Shown here one piece after another: positions 45,085-53,508 of a stretch of DNA of 64,000 nucleotides. Source of the DNA: Lachnospiraceae bacterium A4 (GTDB lineage: Bacteria; Bacillota; Clostridia; Lachnospirales; Lachnospiraceae); the NCBI GenBank assembly GCA_000403215.2, contig KE159529.1:69826-133825 (forward strand), read 5' to 3'. Under the pieces are notes generated by a model, which was given only the letters and a program-made list of their open reading frames with translations, was not told where the DNA came from and searched no databases. Made by a program: the position numbers and the translations under genes. The stretch's first letter is position 1; each line of letters opens with the position of its first letter.

Positions 45085-45116
45085 TAATAATATAGTCAGA
45101 CAAAAGGAGGGTGTAT

Positions 45117-45545
45117 ATGACCATATCGACAAAGGGAAGATACGCTTTGCGAATCATGCTGGATCTTGCGGGGCACCCCGGCGAGACCGTGAAGCTCAAG
45201 GAGATCGCTTCGAGACAGGGAATCTCGGAGAAATATATGGAGCAGATTATCGCAGTGCTGAACAAGGCTGGCTGTGTGCGAAGCACCCGCGGCGCACAGG
45301 GCGGCTACCAGCTCGTGAAGGCGCCCGCAGAATACACAGTCGGCATGATTCTCAGAATGACCGAAGGTTCTCTTGCGCCTGTAGAATGCCTTGCTGAGAA
45401 TGCACTTTCCTGCGAGCGGGAAGCCAGATGTGCCACGGTGGAGATTTACCGCCGCATCTATGAGGCAGTGAACCATGTGATAGATACGACAACATTACAG
45501 GAGCTCCTCGAAATCGAGCAGGAGAAAACAGAGTTGATTCAATAA
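45117..45545 (+). CDS. Rrf2/IscR-family iron-sulfur regulator
   Basis: ATG 45117 lies seven bases after AGGAGG. The 142-aa protein has an N-terminal winged helix (TISTKGRYALRIMLDLA, LKEIASRQGISEKYMEQIIAVL, STRGAQGGYQL) and the three-Cys cluster region VECLAENALSCEREARCAT used by IscR to hold a [2Fe-2S] cluster. It should sense Fe-S status and control the nifS-iscU genes that follow, probably through the palindrome in the promoter. Confidence 0.9.
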   Translation: MTISTKGRYALRIMLDLAGHPGETVKLKEIASRQGISEKYMEQIIAVLNKAGCVRSTRGAQGGYQLVKAPAEYTVGMILRMTEGSLAPVECLAENALSCEREARCATVEIYRRIYEAVNHVIDTTTLQELLEIEQEKTELIQ

Positions 45546-45559
45546 AGGAGGAAGAAAAA

Positions 45560-46756
45560 ATGATTTATCTTGACAATGCGGCGACAACCCGCGTCTCGGA
45601 GGAGGTATTCGAGGCAATGAAGCCGTATTTTTGTGAACAATATGCCAATCCATCATCCATATACAGCTTTGCAGGCAGCGCCGCAAAGGCAGTGGACGAG
45701 GCGCGCAGGCAGTCCGCGGCGCTCATCGGTGCACAGCCCAATGAGATTTATTTTACAGCGGGAGGCAGTGAGTCTGACAACTGGGCAGTCAAGGCGGCAG
45801 CGGAGGCGTCGGCAGCAAAGGGCAGGCACCTGATTACTTCCGCGATTGAACACCATGCGGTGCTGCATGCTTTTCAAGATCTGGAAAAACATGGCTATGA
45901 GGTGACATATGTTCAGGTGGGGGAGGACGGCATCGTAAAGCTCGATGAGCTGGAGGCAGCCATCAGACCGGACACGACACTCATTTCGATTATGGCGGCA
46001 AATAATGAAATCGGCACGATACAGCCCTTACAGGAAATCGGTGCGCTTGCGAAGAAAAACGGCATTCTTTTTCACACAGATGCTGTGCAGGCATACGGCC
46101 ATATCCCGCTTGATGTCGATGCACTCCACATCGATTTGCTGAGTGTCAGCGGCCATAAATTCCACGGGCCCAAGGGCATCGGATTTTTATATATTCGAAA
46201 AGGAGTTCGTATGGGGCCGTTGATTCATGGCGGGGCACAAGAGCGCGCACGCCGCGCCGGCACACATAACACGCCGGGCATTGTAGGGCTTGGCGCAGCG
46301 GCAGTGCGCGCCGCTGCACAGATGGAGGAGACCATCGAAAAAGAGACAAAACTGCGGGATTATCTGATTCAGAGAGTGCTGGCGGAAATCCCATACAGCA
46401 GGTTAAACGGTCATCCATCTAAGCGGCTGCCCAATAATGCAAATTTCTGTTTCCGCTTTATTGAGGGGGAATCCCTGCTGATTTTGTTAGATCAGAAAGG
46501 CATCTGTGCGTCGTCCGGCTCTGCGTGCACATCGGGTTCTCTTGACCCGTCTCATGTGCTGCTTGCCATCGGACTGCCGCATGAGATCGCACATGGTTCC
46601 CTTCGTCTGACACTCTCGGAAGAGACGACGCGGGAGGACATTGATGCCGCTGTCGAGGCGATCAAGAGCATCGTAGAGCGTCTGCGCGGCATGTCGCCAT
46701 TGTATGAGGATTTTGTCAAGGCGCAGAGAGATTCCAAGAGACGATTTTTTGAATAG
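45560..46756 (+). CDS. nifS: Cysteine desulfurase (NifS/IscS type)
   Basis: The 398-aa PLP enzyme takes sulfur from cysteine for Fe-S cluster and tRNA thiolation. It starts MIYLDNAATTRVSEEV behind AAAGGAGG, and the PLP Lys is in SVSGHKFHGPKG. The mobile catalytic Cys lies in CASSGSACTSGSLDPSHVL, the form seen in group I enzymes. The C-terminus is complete. It is followed after 15 bases by the scaffold gene. Confidence 0.93.
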   Translation: MIYLDNAATTRVSEEVFEAMKPYFCEQYANPSSIYSFAGSAAKAVDEARRQSAALIGAQPNEIYFTAGGSESDNWAVKAAAEASAAKGRHLITSAIEHHAVLHAFQDLEKHGYEVTYVQVGEDGIVKLDELEAAIRPDTTLISIMAANNEIGTIQPLQEIGALAKKNGILFHTDAVQAYGHIPLDVDALHIDLLSVSGHKFHGPKGIGFLYIRKGVRMGPLIHGGAQERARRAGTHNTPGIVGLGAAAVRAAAQMEETIEKETKLRDYLIQRVLAEIPYSRLNGHPSKRLPNNANFCFRFIEGESLLILLDQKGICASSGSACTSGSLDPSHVLLAIGLPHEIAHGSLRLTLSEETTREDIDAAVEAIKSIVERLRGMSPLYEDFVKAQRDSKRRFFE

Positions 46757-46771
46757 GAGGATAGAGACACA

Positions 46772-47206
46772 ATGTACAGTGAGAAGGTGATGGACCATTT
46801 CAACAATCCGCGCAATGTGGGCGAGCTTGAGCAGCCAAGCGGTGTGGGCACTGTCGGCAATGCAAAGTGCGGGGATATCATGCGAATGTATCTTGATATT
46901 GATGAAAACGGTGTGATTCAGGAAGCGAAATTCAAGACCTTTGGCTGCGGCGCTGCCGTGGCGACAAGCAGCATGGCGACAGAACTGGTAAAAGGAAAGA
47001 CTGTCCAGCAGGCGCTTGAAGTGACAAACAAGGCAGTAATGGAGGCGCTCGACGGACTGCCGCCTGCCAAGGTGCACTGCTCCCTGCTCGCAGAGGAGGC
47101 AATCCATGCGGCATTGTGGGATTACGCGGAAAAAAATAATCTGACCATCGAAGGCTTGGAAAAGCCGGTGGAGGACATCGAGGAAAAAAGGGGACAAATG
47201 ACATGA
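46772..47206 (+). CDS. iscU: Fe-S cluster scaffold IscU/NifU N-terminal type
   Basis: The 144-aa protein has the three scaffold Cys: NAKCGDIMRM, FKTFGCGAAVATS and AKVHCSLLAEEA, with the Asp after the first. It opens MYSEKVMDHFNNPRNVG. It assembles clusters with the cysteine desulfurase encoded upstream. Its stop overlaps the next start by four bases (ATGA), which couples it to a metallophosphoesterase. Confidence 0.93.
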   Translation: MYSEKVMDHFNNPRNVGELEQPSGVGTVGNAKCGDIMRMYLDIDENGVIQEAKFKTFGCGAAVATSSMATELVKGKTVQQALEVTNKAVMEALDGLPPAKVHCSLLAEEAIHAALWDYAEKNNLTIEGLEKPVEDIEEKRGQMT

Positions 47207-48591
47207 ATCGGCAGCTTTTAGAGGCGCAGGAGGGTGTGCGGTTGTCCATCTGCACCGGAATGCTGGAGTATGGTCATCCGGACAGGATGACCACCCTTCA
47301 TTTTTACCGGGCAATGCCGGGCAGCCAGCTTTTGCTGCTCGACACAGAATATGAGTTTGCAGTGGCAGTCTACACGCTCGAGCGTGACAACACATATATC
47401 TACACCTATGCATATCAGGAAAACCAGAGCTGGGCAGCCTTCGACAGCACGGTTCCGCCTAATGAATATCACAGCGACTGCTATACCTTTGCGCGGGAAT
47501 GCTATTTCAGGGTAAATCTGCGCAGACGTGACAACAGAAGGCTTGACAGCGCAGAGGCAGCACATATCAATGACATTCTGCGCTGGAACCCGCAGCCAGC
47601 CGCAGCCAACATACAGGCAGAGGACAGTACTCAGAACCAAGCGGGCGAGATTTTACGAAAACCAGCGTTTCAGCAGGAAATAGAGGATACCGCAGCGAAA
47701 CTTTATGCGGCGAAAAAGAAGGGAGGCACCTATGCGTTCCTTCTTTTGACGGATTCGCATTATGTCGTGAACGGCACATGGGAGGACACCTTTGACTGTA
47801 TCAGGGAAGTAGACAGGCGCGCGCCCTTTGACGGGGTGATACACTTGGGCGATCTGACAGACGGCATGGTCAGCCGGCGCGTCAATTATGATTATGTGCA
47901 GACAGTCAAACAGGATTTATTTTCACTGCAAAAGCCGCTCTATCTGGTGATGGGCAATCACGATACGAATTATTTTATGAGTAATCCAGAGCGGTTTACA
48001 AAGGAGGAGCAGTATTGGCTGTACCAGAGTGACTGCTGCGACAATGTTGTGCGGGAAGGACATGCGCTGTATTATTACCGGGATTTTGAGGATATGCGCG
48101 TGCGGGCGCTCTTTCTGCATTCTTTTGACGAGTGCGAGGAGAAGCGGTACGGCTTTTCGGAGGAGGAAGTATTATGGTTACAAAGGACGCTGAAAACGGT
48201 TCCCAAAACATACCGCGTGCTGGTCTTTTCCCATGTGCCGCCTCTTCCAGAGATTCATTATTGGAGTAAGGATATCCGAAATGGCGGGAAAATGGTTGAC
48301 GTGTTGGAGGAGTATGTGCGGCAGGATGCGGCGCACTGTGTACTGGGCTGGATTCACGGGCATAATCATGCAGACCAGATTTACAGCGGGAGATTATTTC
48401 CGATTGTGTCACTGGGCTGTACGAAAATCGAGGATTTCAAGGACAAAAAACCAGATCACGCCGTGACGTATGACCGTGTACTCGGCGACGTGTCACAGGA
48501 GTTGTGGACTGTGATGCTGGTGCAGCAGGACAGCACGAAGGTGGAGTTGATTCGGTTTGGCGCGGGTGAGGATAGGTGCATTGGCATATAA
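47203..48591 (+). CDS. Metallophosphoesterase with N-terminal extension
   Basis: The 462-aa protein has a calcineurin-like core from about residue 175: LLTDSHYV, VIHLGDLTDG, VMGNHDTNYF, VFSHVPPLP and IHGHNHADQ. These are the two-metal site ligands. The first 150 residues are a beta-rich domain of unknown kind (YEFAVAVYTLERDNTYIYTY). The substrate is not known. It is translationally coupled to iscU, and the fusion enzyme at 48620 follows after 28 bases. Confidence 0.85.
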   Translation: MNRQLLEAQEGVRLSICTGMLEYGHPDRMTTLHFYRAMPGSQLLLLDTEYEFAVAVYTLERDNTYIYTYAYQENQSWAAFDSTVPPNEYHSDCYTFARECYFRVNLRRRDNRRLDSAEAAHINDILRWNPQPAAANIQAEDSTQNQAGEILRKPAFQQEIEDTAAKLYAAKKKGGTYAFLLLTDSHYVVNGTWEDTFDCIREVDRRAPFDGVIHLGDLTDGMVSRRVNYDYVQTVKQDLFSLQKPLYLVMGNHDTNYFMSNPERFTKEEQYWLYQSDCCDNVVREGHALYYYRDFEDMRVRALFLHSFDECEEKRYGFSEEEVLWLQRTLKTVPKTYRVLVFSHVPPLPEIHYWSKDIRNGGKMVDVLEEYVRQDAAHCVLGWIHGHNHADQIYSGRLFPIVSLGCTKIEDFKDKKPDHAVTYDRVLGDVSQELWTVMLVQQDSTKVELIRFGAGEDRCIGI

Positions 48592-48619
48592 TATTTTTAT
48601 TGGAAAATAGGGGGAGAAT

Positions 48620-50785
48620 ATGGCAGAGCTATCTACAATATATGCAAAAAATAAAGAGATTGATCTGACAGCAGTGTCTGAGACAGACAAGGCAGTACAT
48701 CAGTATGTCTTTTCGGAAAATAAGAATATACAGAAGGAGGGGCGTTTTCCAGTGTATCTTGCGCTCAGCGAGCTGCGCCGGGGGCTCTTTAACTGGTACG
48801 ACTTTGGCAGTGATGCGGGAATCCTTGAGATTGGCGGCGGTTACGGCGCGCTGACAGGACTGTTCTGCGAGCGTGCTGCCGAGGTTGTCGTGACAGAGCG
48901 GTCGCTGTATCGAGCGCAGATTATGCAAAAGCGGTATGAGGACAGGGACAACCTGTCTATTTATGTTGGGGATATCTTGGATATGGCTTTTGAGAAAAAA
49001 TTTGACTATATTATATTGACAGGAATCTTAGAGCGCGCCGGAAAGGGTTCGTTTGACAAAGAGCCTTATGCATCCTATCTGCGGTCGCTTCAGCAGTTTC
49101 TCAAACCGGGAGGAATCCTCCTTGCGGCAGTGGACAACCGCTATGGGCTGCGCTATTTTGCCGGCATGAAAAATATTCATACAGGAAAGGTGTTTGACAG
49201 CATCCGCAAGTATCCAGAGGGAAACCGGGGGGCGCATTCCTTTACGCGCAGGGAGATTGACGATATCTGGGAGCAGGCGGGGTTTGACGCCACAAAAGTA
49301 TACTATCCATTGCCGGATTACAGACTTCCCCAGTTGATTTACACCGATGCATATCTGCCGGAGAACAACCTGCGAGAGCGGCTGATTCCCTATTATCCAG
49401 ATCATGTATCAGTGCTTTTTAATGAGAATCTTCTGTATGATGATCTGGTGGCAAATGAGGTGTTCCCATTTTTTGCAAACTCATTTCTTGTGGAGGCGGT
49501 GTATCAGGCTTCGGGCAGCAAAGAGGCTGCGGCAGGCGCTCTTGGCAAGGTGGTCTATGCCGCGGTGTCAACAGACCGCGGTGAGGAGAGGAGTTTTGCG
49601 ACTGTGATTTACGAGAATGACACCGTGGCAAAGCTTCCTTTATATAAAGAAGGAACACAAAGTATACAGCGCTTGGCAGCACATGTACAGGACCTTGCAG
49701 CGCATGGGCTGGACGTTGTGCCGCAGACAGTCAAAAACGGAAGCATCACCATGCCGCGCGTGCATCTGCCGATGCTTTCTAACTATATTAAGGAAATTAT
49801 TGCGCAGAAGCCAGAGCAGGTTCAGGAGATTGTCGAAAAGCTGTGGCAGAATATCCTTCGTTCCTCGGAGGAGGTCGATGCTTCGAAAAATATGCTGTTG
49901 ACACAGGATACCAGACATCTGCCGTGGGGCCCCATATTACAGAAGGTGTATATAGAGTTGATTCCGCTGAACTGCTTTTACCAGAATGGCGGATTTGTCT
50001 ATTTTGATCAGGAGTTTGTGCGTGAAAACTATCCTGCAAAGTATGCGCTGTTTCGCGCGGTGCACTATATTTATTGTTTTACAGAGCGCGCAGAGCAGTA
50101 TATTCCGCTTGGGTATTTTCTGGAAAAATACGAGCTGGGTGCACTTTGGCGGATTTTCAGGCAGGAGGAGGACCGCTTTTTGAGTGCGGTGCGCAGGCAT
50201 GAGGCGCACAAGGCATTCTACGGCTGGGCATATCCTGATGGCGCGCGAATGCAGCGCAATGTGGATAGGCTTAACAGCGCGGCGCCGTCTGTGAAAGTGT
50301 TTCAGATGGAGGCGCCGCAGAAGGAGGACAGCGCCGAGCGTCCGGCAGATGCCGCCGCAGGCGCCAAGCCATACCATATTGGGTATGTGCCGGGTGTCTT
50401 TGACTTGTTTCATGTGGGGCATTTGAATCTGATCAGGCGCTCTAAGCAGCGGTGCGAACATCTGATAGTGGGCGTCTTGACTGATGAGTTGGTAGAGCAT
50501 TTCAAGCACAAAAGGCCGCATATTCCTTATGAGCAGCGTGCGGCGGTCGTGGCGGCGATTCGCGAGGTCGATGAGGTGGTGGCGGTAGATTTTCACAACA
50601 CGAAGAAAATTGACGCGTGGAACCTGTATCATTTCGACTGCCATTTCTCCGGAAATGACCACGGGCCGGACTGGGACAGAGATTTGGCACAACTGCGCGC
50701 AGTCGGCTCTAATATGGAATTTTTCGAGTACACGCAGGGGATTAGCTCGACACAGATTAAAAAGCAGTTGGGAACGCAGCCGTAA
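48620..50785 (+). CDS. SAM methyltransferase fused to cytidylyltransferase-like domain (721 aa)
   Basis: Residues about 45-200 are a class-I methyltransferase (ILEIGGGYGALTGLFCERA, the SAM loop; YIILTGILERAG; FLKPGGILLAAVDNRYGLRY). Residues about 230-570 are an alpha-rich part without a known motif. Residues about 583-721 are a nucleotidyltransferase of the TagD/CCT type, with GYVPGVFDLFHVGHLNLIRR holding the HxGH motif and EYTQGISSTQIKKQL as the late signature. TagD and CCT make CDP-glycerol or CDP-choline. The combination suggests modification of a lipid or polymer head group, but this is inference. Confidence 0.8.
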   Translation: MAELSTIYAKNKEIDLTAVSETDKAVHQYVFSENKNIQKEGRFPVYLALSELRRGLFNWYDFGSDAGILEIGGGYGALTGLFCERAAEVVVTERSLYRAQIMQKRYEDRDNLSIYVGDILDMAFEKKFDYIILTGILERAGKGSFDKEPYASYLRSLQQFLKPGGILLAAVDNRYGLRYFAGMKNIHTGKVFDSIRKYPEGNRGAHSFTRREIDDIWEQAGFDATKVYYPLPDYRLPQLIYTDAYLPENNLRERLIPYYPDHVSVLFNENLLYDDLVANEVFPFFANSFLVEAVYQASGSKEAAAGALGKVVYAAVSTDRGEERSFATVIYENDTVAKLPLYKEGTQSIQRLAAHVQDLAAHGLDVVPQTVKNGSITMPRVHLPMLSNYIKEIIAQKPEQVQEIVEKLWQNILRSSEEVDASKNMLLTQDTRHLPWGPILQKVYIELIPLNCFYQNGGFVYFDQEFVRENYPAKYALFRAVHYIYCFTERAEQYIPLGYFLEKYELGALWRIFRQEEDRFLSAVRRHEAHKAFYGWAYPDGARMQRNVDRLNSAAPSVKVFQMEAPQKEDSAERPADAAAGAKPYHIGYVPGVFDLFHVGHLNLIRRSKQRCEHLIVGVLTDELVEHFKHKRPHIPYEQRAAVVAAIREVDEVVAVDFHNTKKIDAWNLYHFDCHFSGNDHGPDWDRDLAQLRAVGSNMEFFEYTQGISSTQIKKQLGTQP

Positions 50786-50823
50786 GAAAGCACATAAATT
50801 CCACAAGTTTTGCATAAAATTTA

Positions 50824-50860
50824 TTGATAAGTTCAACAAAGTGCACTATACTATAGTATA
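50824..50860 (+). promoter_or_regulatory. Strong promoter with a 14-base palindrome over the -10 box
   Basis: TTGATA (50824-50829) and TATACT (50847-50852) are 17 bases apart. The -10 is part of TATACTATAGTATA (50847-50860), a perfect palindrome that could be an operator. The RBS GAGGAGG lies just ahead of the ATG at 50903. Confidence 0.7.
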
Positions 50861-50902
50861 TGAAAATACATCAGATATCAATTATGACGAGGAGGAAAAG
50901 CG

Positions 50903-53473
50903 ATGAAGTATGTAATTTTAGGCGGCGTGGCGGCGGGCACCAAAGCCGCGGCGAAGCTAAAGCGCTTGGACAGGCAGGCGGAGGTGGTTATCTTTACGAA
51001 AAGCACAGATATCTCCTACGCGGGCTGTGGTCTGCCATACTATATTGGCGGCGACATTGCCACCAGAGACGAGCTGATTGTCAATTCGCCGGAAAAGTAT
51101 GCAGGGCTTACGGGGGCGCAGGTGCAGACAGGCTGTGAGGCCGTCGGCATAGACAGCAGCGCGAAGCAGGTGTCCATACGCCGCACAGACGGCAGCAGTT
51201 TTACAGAAAATTATGACAAGCTGATTATTGCGACCGGGGCAGCGCCCTTTGTGCCGCCGGTGGACGGCGTGGGACTGGCTGGGGCATTCTGCGTGCGCAC
51301 ACCAGATGATGCCGTGGCAATCCGCGCTTACGCGGAGGTGAACAACTGCCGCCGTGCGGTGGTGTGCGGCGCTGGTTTTATCGGGCTTGAGGTGGCGGAG
51401 AACCTCGCTGCGATGAAGCTGGACGTGACCGTGATCGACGCCGCGCCGCAGATTATGCCAAATGCCTTTGACGCGGACATGGCTGGATATGCCAAACGCC
51501 AGCTCAAGGCGGGCGGAATGCGTGTACTGACCTCTGTGAGTCTCAGGGGAATCAACGGAGGAGACCACGTGGAGAGTGTCACCACCGACGGGGGCACGCT
51601 GCAAGCAGAGCTCGTCATTCTTGCGATCGGTGTGCGGCCGGCAACCGCATTTTTGAAGGATTCAGGGATTGAGATGTTCAAGGACACGATTCTGGTGGAC
51701 GAGGAAATGCGGACAAACCTCGCAGACATCTATGCGGTGGGGGACTGTGCGATGGTCAAAAATGCGCTGACCGGCAAACCGCAGTGGTCTGCAATGGGCT
51801 CGACAGCCAACCTTGCCGCCCGCGCAATGGCAAAGAAGCTGCATAATCAGGGCAATGGCTATGGCGGCTGTCTGGGGACTGGTGTTGTGCGTCTGCTGCC
51901 CACGCTCAATGGCGGCAGGACAGGTCTGACGCACGAGCAGGCAGAAGCGGCTGGGCTGGAGGCGACATCTGTTGTCTGTGTGCTGGATGACAAAGCGCAT
52001 TACTATCCCGGCGCCTCCTCCTTTATCGTCAAGCTTACCGCAGAGACAAAGAGCCGCAGACTGCTCGGCATACAGGTGCTTGGCGCAGGGGCGGTTGACA
52101 AGATGGTGGACATCGCAGTGACAGGAATTTATCAGGGAATGAAGCTGGATGATTTTGACACGATGGATTTTGCCTATGCGCCGCCGTTCTCCACCGCAAT
52201 CCATCCGTTTGTCACGGCATGCTACATACTGGAAAACAAGCTGGACGGCGTGCTTGAGAGCATGAGCCCGTCAGAGTACGCTTCGGGTGCGGCGAAGGAG
52301 TACACCGTATTGGACGCCCTGCCAGCGGCAACAATTCCAAATGCAAAATGGGTGAATCTCTCCAAAGTGACAGCGCCGATCGAGGGGCTGGACAAAGATG
52401 CAAAGCTGCTGCTTGTGTGCGCAAAGGGCAAGCGGGGATACTTTTTACAGAACCGCCTGAAAGCGCTTGGCTACACAAACACCCTTGTCTTGGAGGGCGG
52501 CATCACCTTCAACGATGTTCGGGTGCCGCGAAATGGCAGAAAGCTCTCACCGGAGGACATCAAGCGCGTGAAGGGGCTTGGCTGCCTGCAGGATAAGCGC
52601 TATGACGATATCTTCAATGTGCGTGTTATCACGAGAAACGGCAAGATTACGGCGGACGAGCAGAAAAAAATTGCCGAGGCGGCGGAAAAGTTTGGCACAG
52701 GCGAGGTGACGATGACCACGCGTCTGACACTGGAAATCCAAGGCGTGCCGTATGACAGCATTGATGATGTGCGCGCATTTCTGGCAGAGGCAGGGTTGGA
52801 GACCGGCGGCACCGGCTCTAAAGTGCGTCCTGTGGTTTCCTGCAAGGGGACGACTTGCCAGTATGGTCTGATTGACACGTTTGATCTCTCACAGAAGCTG
52901 CATGACCTGTATTACGAGGGCTATCATGATGTCTCCCTGCCGCACAAGTTCAAGATTGCAGTCGGCGGCTGTCCGAATAACTGTGTGAAACCGGATTTGA
53001 ACGATCTTGGCATCGTCGGACAGCGCGTGCCGGAGATTGATTTATCGAAGTGCCGCGGCTGCAGTGTGTGTCAGGTGGAGAAGGGATGCCCGATTCATGT
53101 CGCGCAGATGCAGGAGGGAAAGATACAGATTGACGCGGAGGCGTGCAACCACTGTGGACGCTGTGTCAACAAGTGCCCGTTTGGCGCAGTAAATGAGTCC
53201 GCAGCCGGTTATCGGATTTACATCGGCGGCCGCTGGGGCAAGAAGGTGGCACAGGGACATATGCTCGACAAGCTGTTTACCTCGGAGGAGGAAGTGATTG
53301 ATCTGGTAGAGCGCGCGATCTTATTTTTCCGCGACGAGGGAAATTCCGGGGAGCGCTTTGCGGACACCATCGACCGGCTGGGATTTGACTATGTGCAGGA
53401 AAAACTGTTACATCATGCGATTGACCGCGAGGCGGTTTTGAAGAAAAACGTCGTAGGCGGGGCAACGTGTTAG
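50903..53473 (+). CDS. CoA-disulfide reductase / rhodanese / siroheme / ferredoxin fusion (856 aa)
   Basis: Residues 1-445 are a class of FAD/NAD(P) reductase with GGVAAG, the single redox Cys in YAGCGLPYY (residue 42), a second GAGFIGLEVAENL site and AVGDCA, as in CoA-disulfide and polysulfide reductases. Residues 455-545 form a rhodanese with its Cys in LLVCAKGKRGYF. From about 605 there is a sulfite/nitrite-reductase-like part with VSCKGTTCQYG and GGCPNNC, the four Cys that hold a 4Fe-4S next to siroheme. Two ferredoxin sites follow, CRGCSVCQVEKGCP and CNHCGRCVNKCP. It probably reduces a sulfur species. Confidence 0.85.
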   Translation: MKYVILGGVAAGTKAAAKLKRLDRQAEVVIFTKSTDISYAGCGLPYYIGGDIATRDELIVNSPEKYAGLTGAQVQTGCEAVGIDSSAKQVSIRRTDGSSFTENYDKLIIATGAAPFVPPVDGVGLAGAFCVRTPDDAVAIRAYAEVNNCRRAVVCGAGFIGLEVAENLAAMKLDVTVIDAAPQIMPNAFDADMAGYAKRQLKAGGMRVLTSVSLRGINGGDHVESVTTDGGTLQAELVILAIGVRPATAFLKDSGIEMFKDTILVDEEMRTNLADIYAVGDCAMVKNALTGKPQWSAMGSTANLAARAMAKKLHNQGNGYGGCLGTGVVRLLPTLNGGRTGLTHEQAEAAGLEATSVVCVLDDKAHYYPGASSFIVKLTAETKSRRLLGIQVLGAGAVDKMVDIAVTGIYQGMKLDDFDTMDFAYAPPFSTAIHPFVTACYILENKLDGVLESMSPSEYASGAAKEYTVLDALPAATIPNAKWVNLSKVTAPIEGLDKDAKLLLVCAKGKRGYFLQNRLKALGYTNTLVLEGGITFNDVRVPRNGRKLSPEDIKRVKGLGCLQDKRYDDIFNVRVITRNGKITADEQKKIAEAAEKFGTGEVTMTTRLTLEIQGVPYDSIDDVRAFLAEAGLETGGTGSKVRPVVSCKGTTCQYGLIDTFDLSQKLHDLYYEGYHDVSLPHKFKIAVGGCPNNCVKPDLNDLGIVGQRVPEIDLSKCRGCSVCQVEKGCPIHVAQMQEGKIQIDAEACNHCGRCVNKCPFGAVNESAAGYRIYIGGRWGKKVAQGHMLDKLFTSEEEVIDLVERAILFFRDEGNSGERFADTIDRLGFDYVQEKLLHHAIDREAVLKKNVVGGATC

Positions 53474-53508
53474 GAATATAGAAGTATAAGAAAAGGAGGG
53501 CAACAACA

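Noticed and set aside
46487-47413. Long minus-strand frame (308 aa)
   Set aside because: It covers the 3' end of nifS, all of iscU and the start of the phosphoesterase gene, all strongly supported on the plus strand, and has Cys/His/Arg-rich nonsense composition.
49937-50839. Long minus-strand frame (300 aa)
   Set aside because: It is antisense to the cytidylyltransferase end of the fusion gene, whose motifs are unmistakable.
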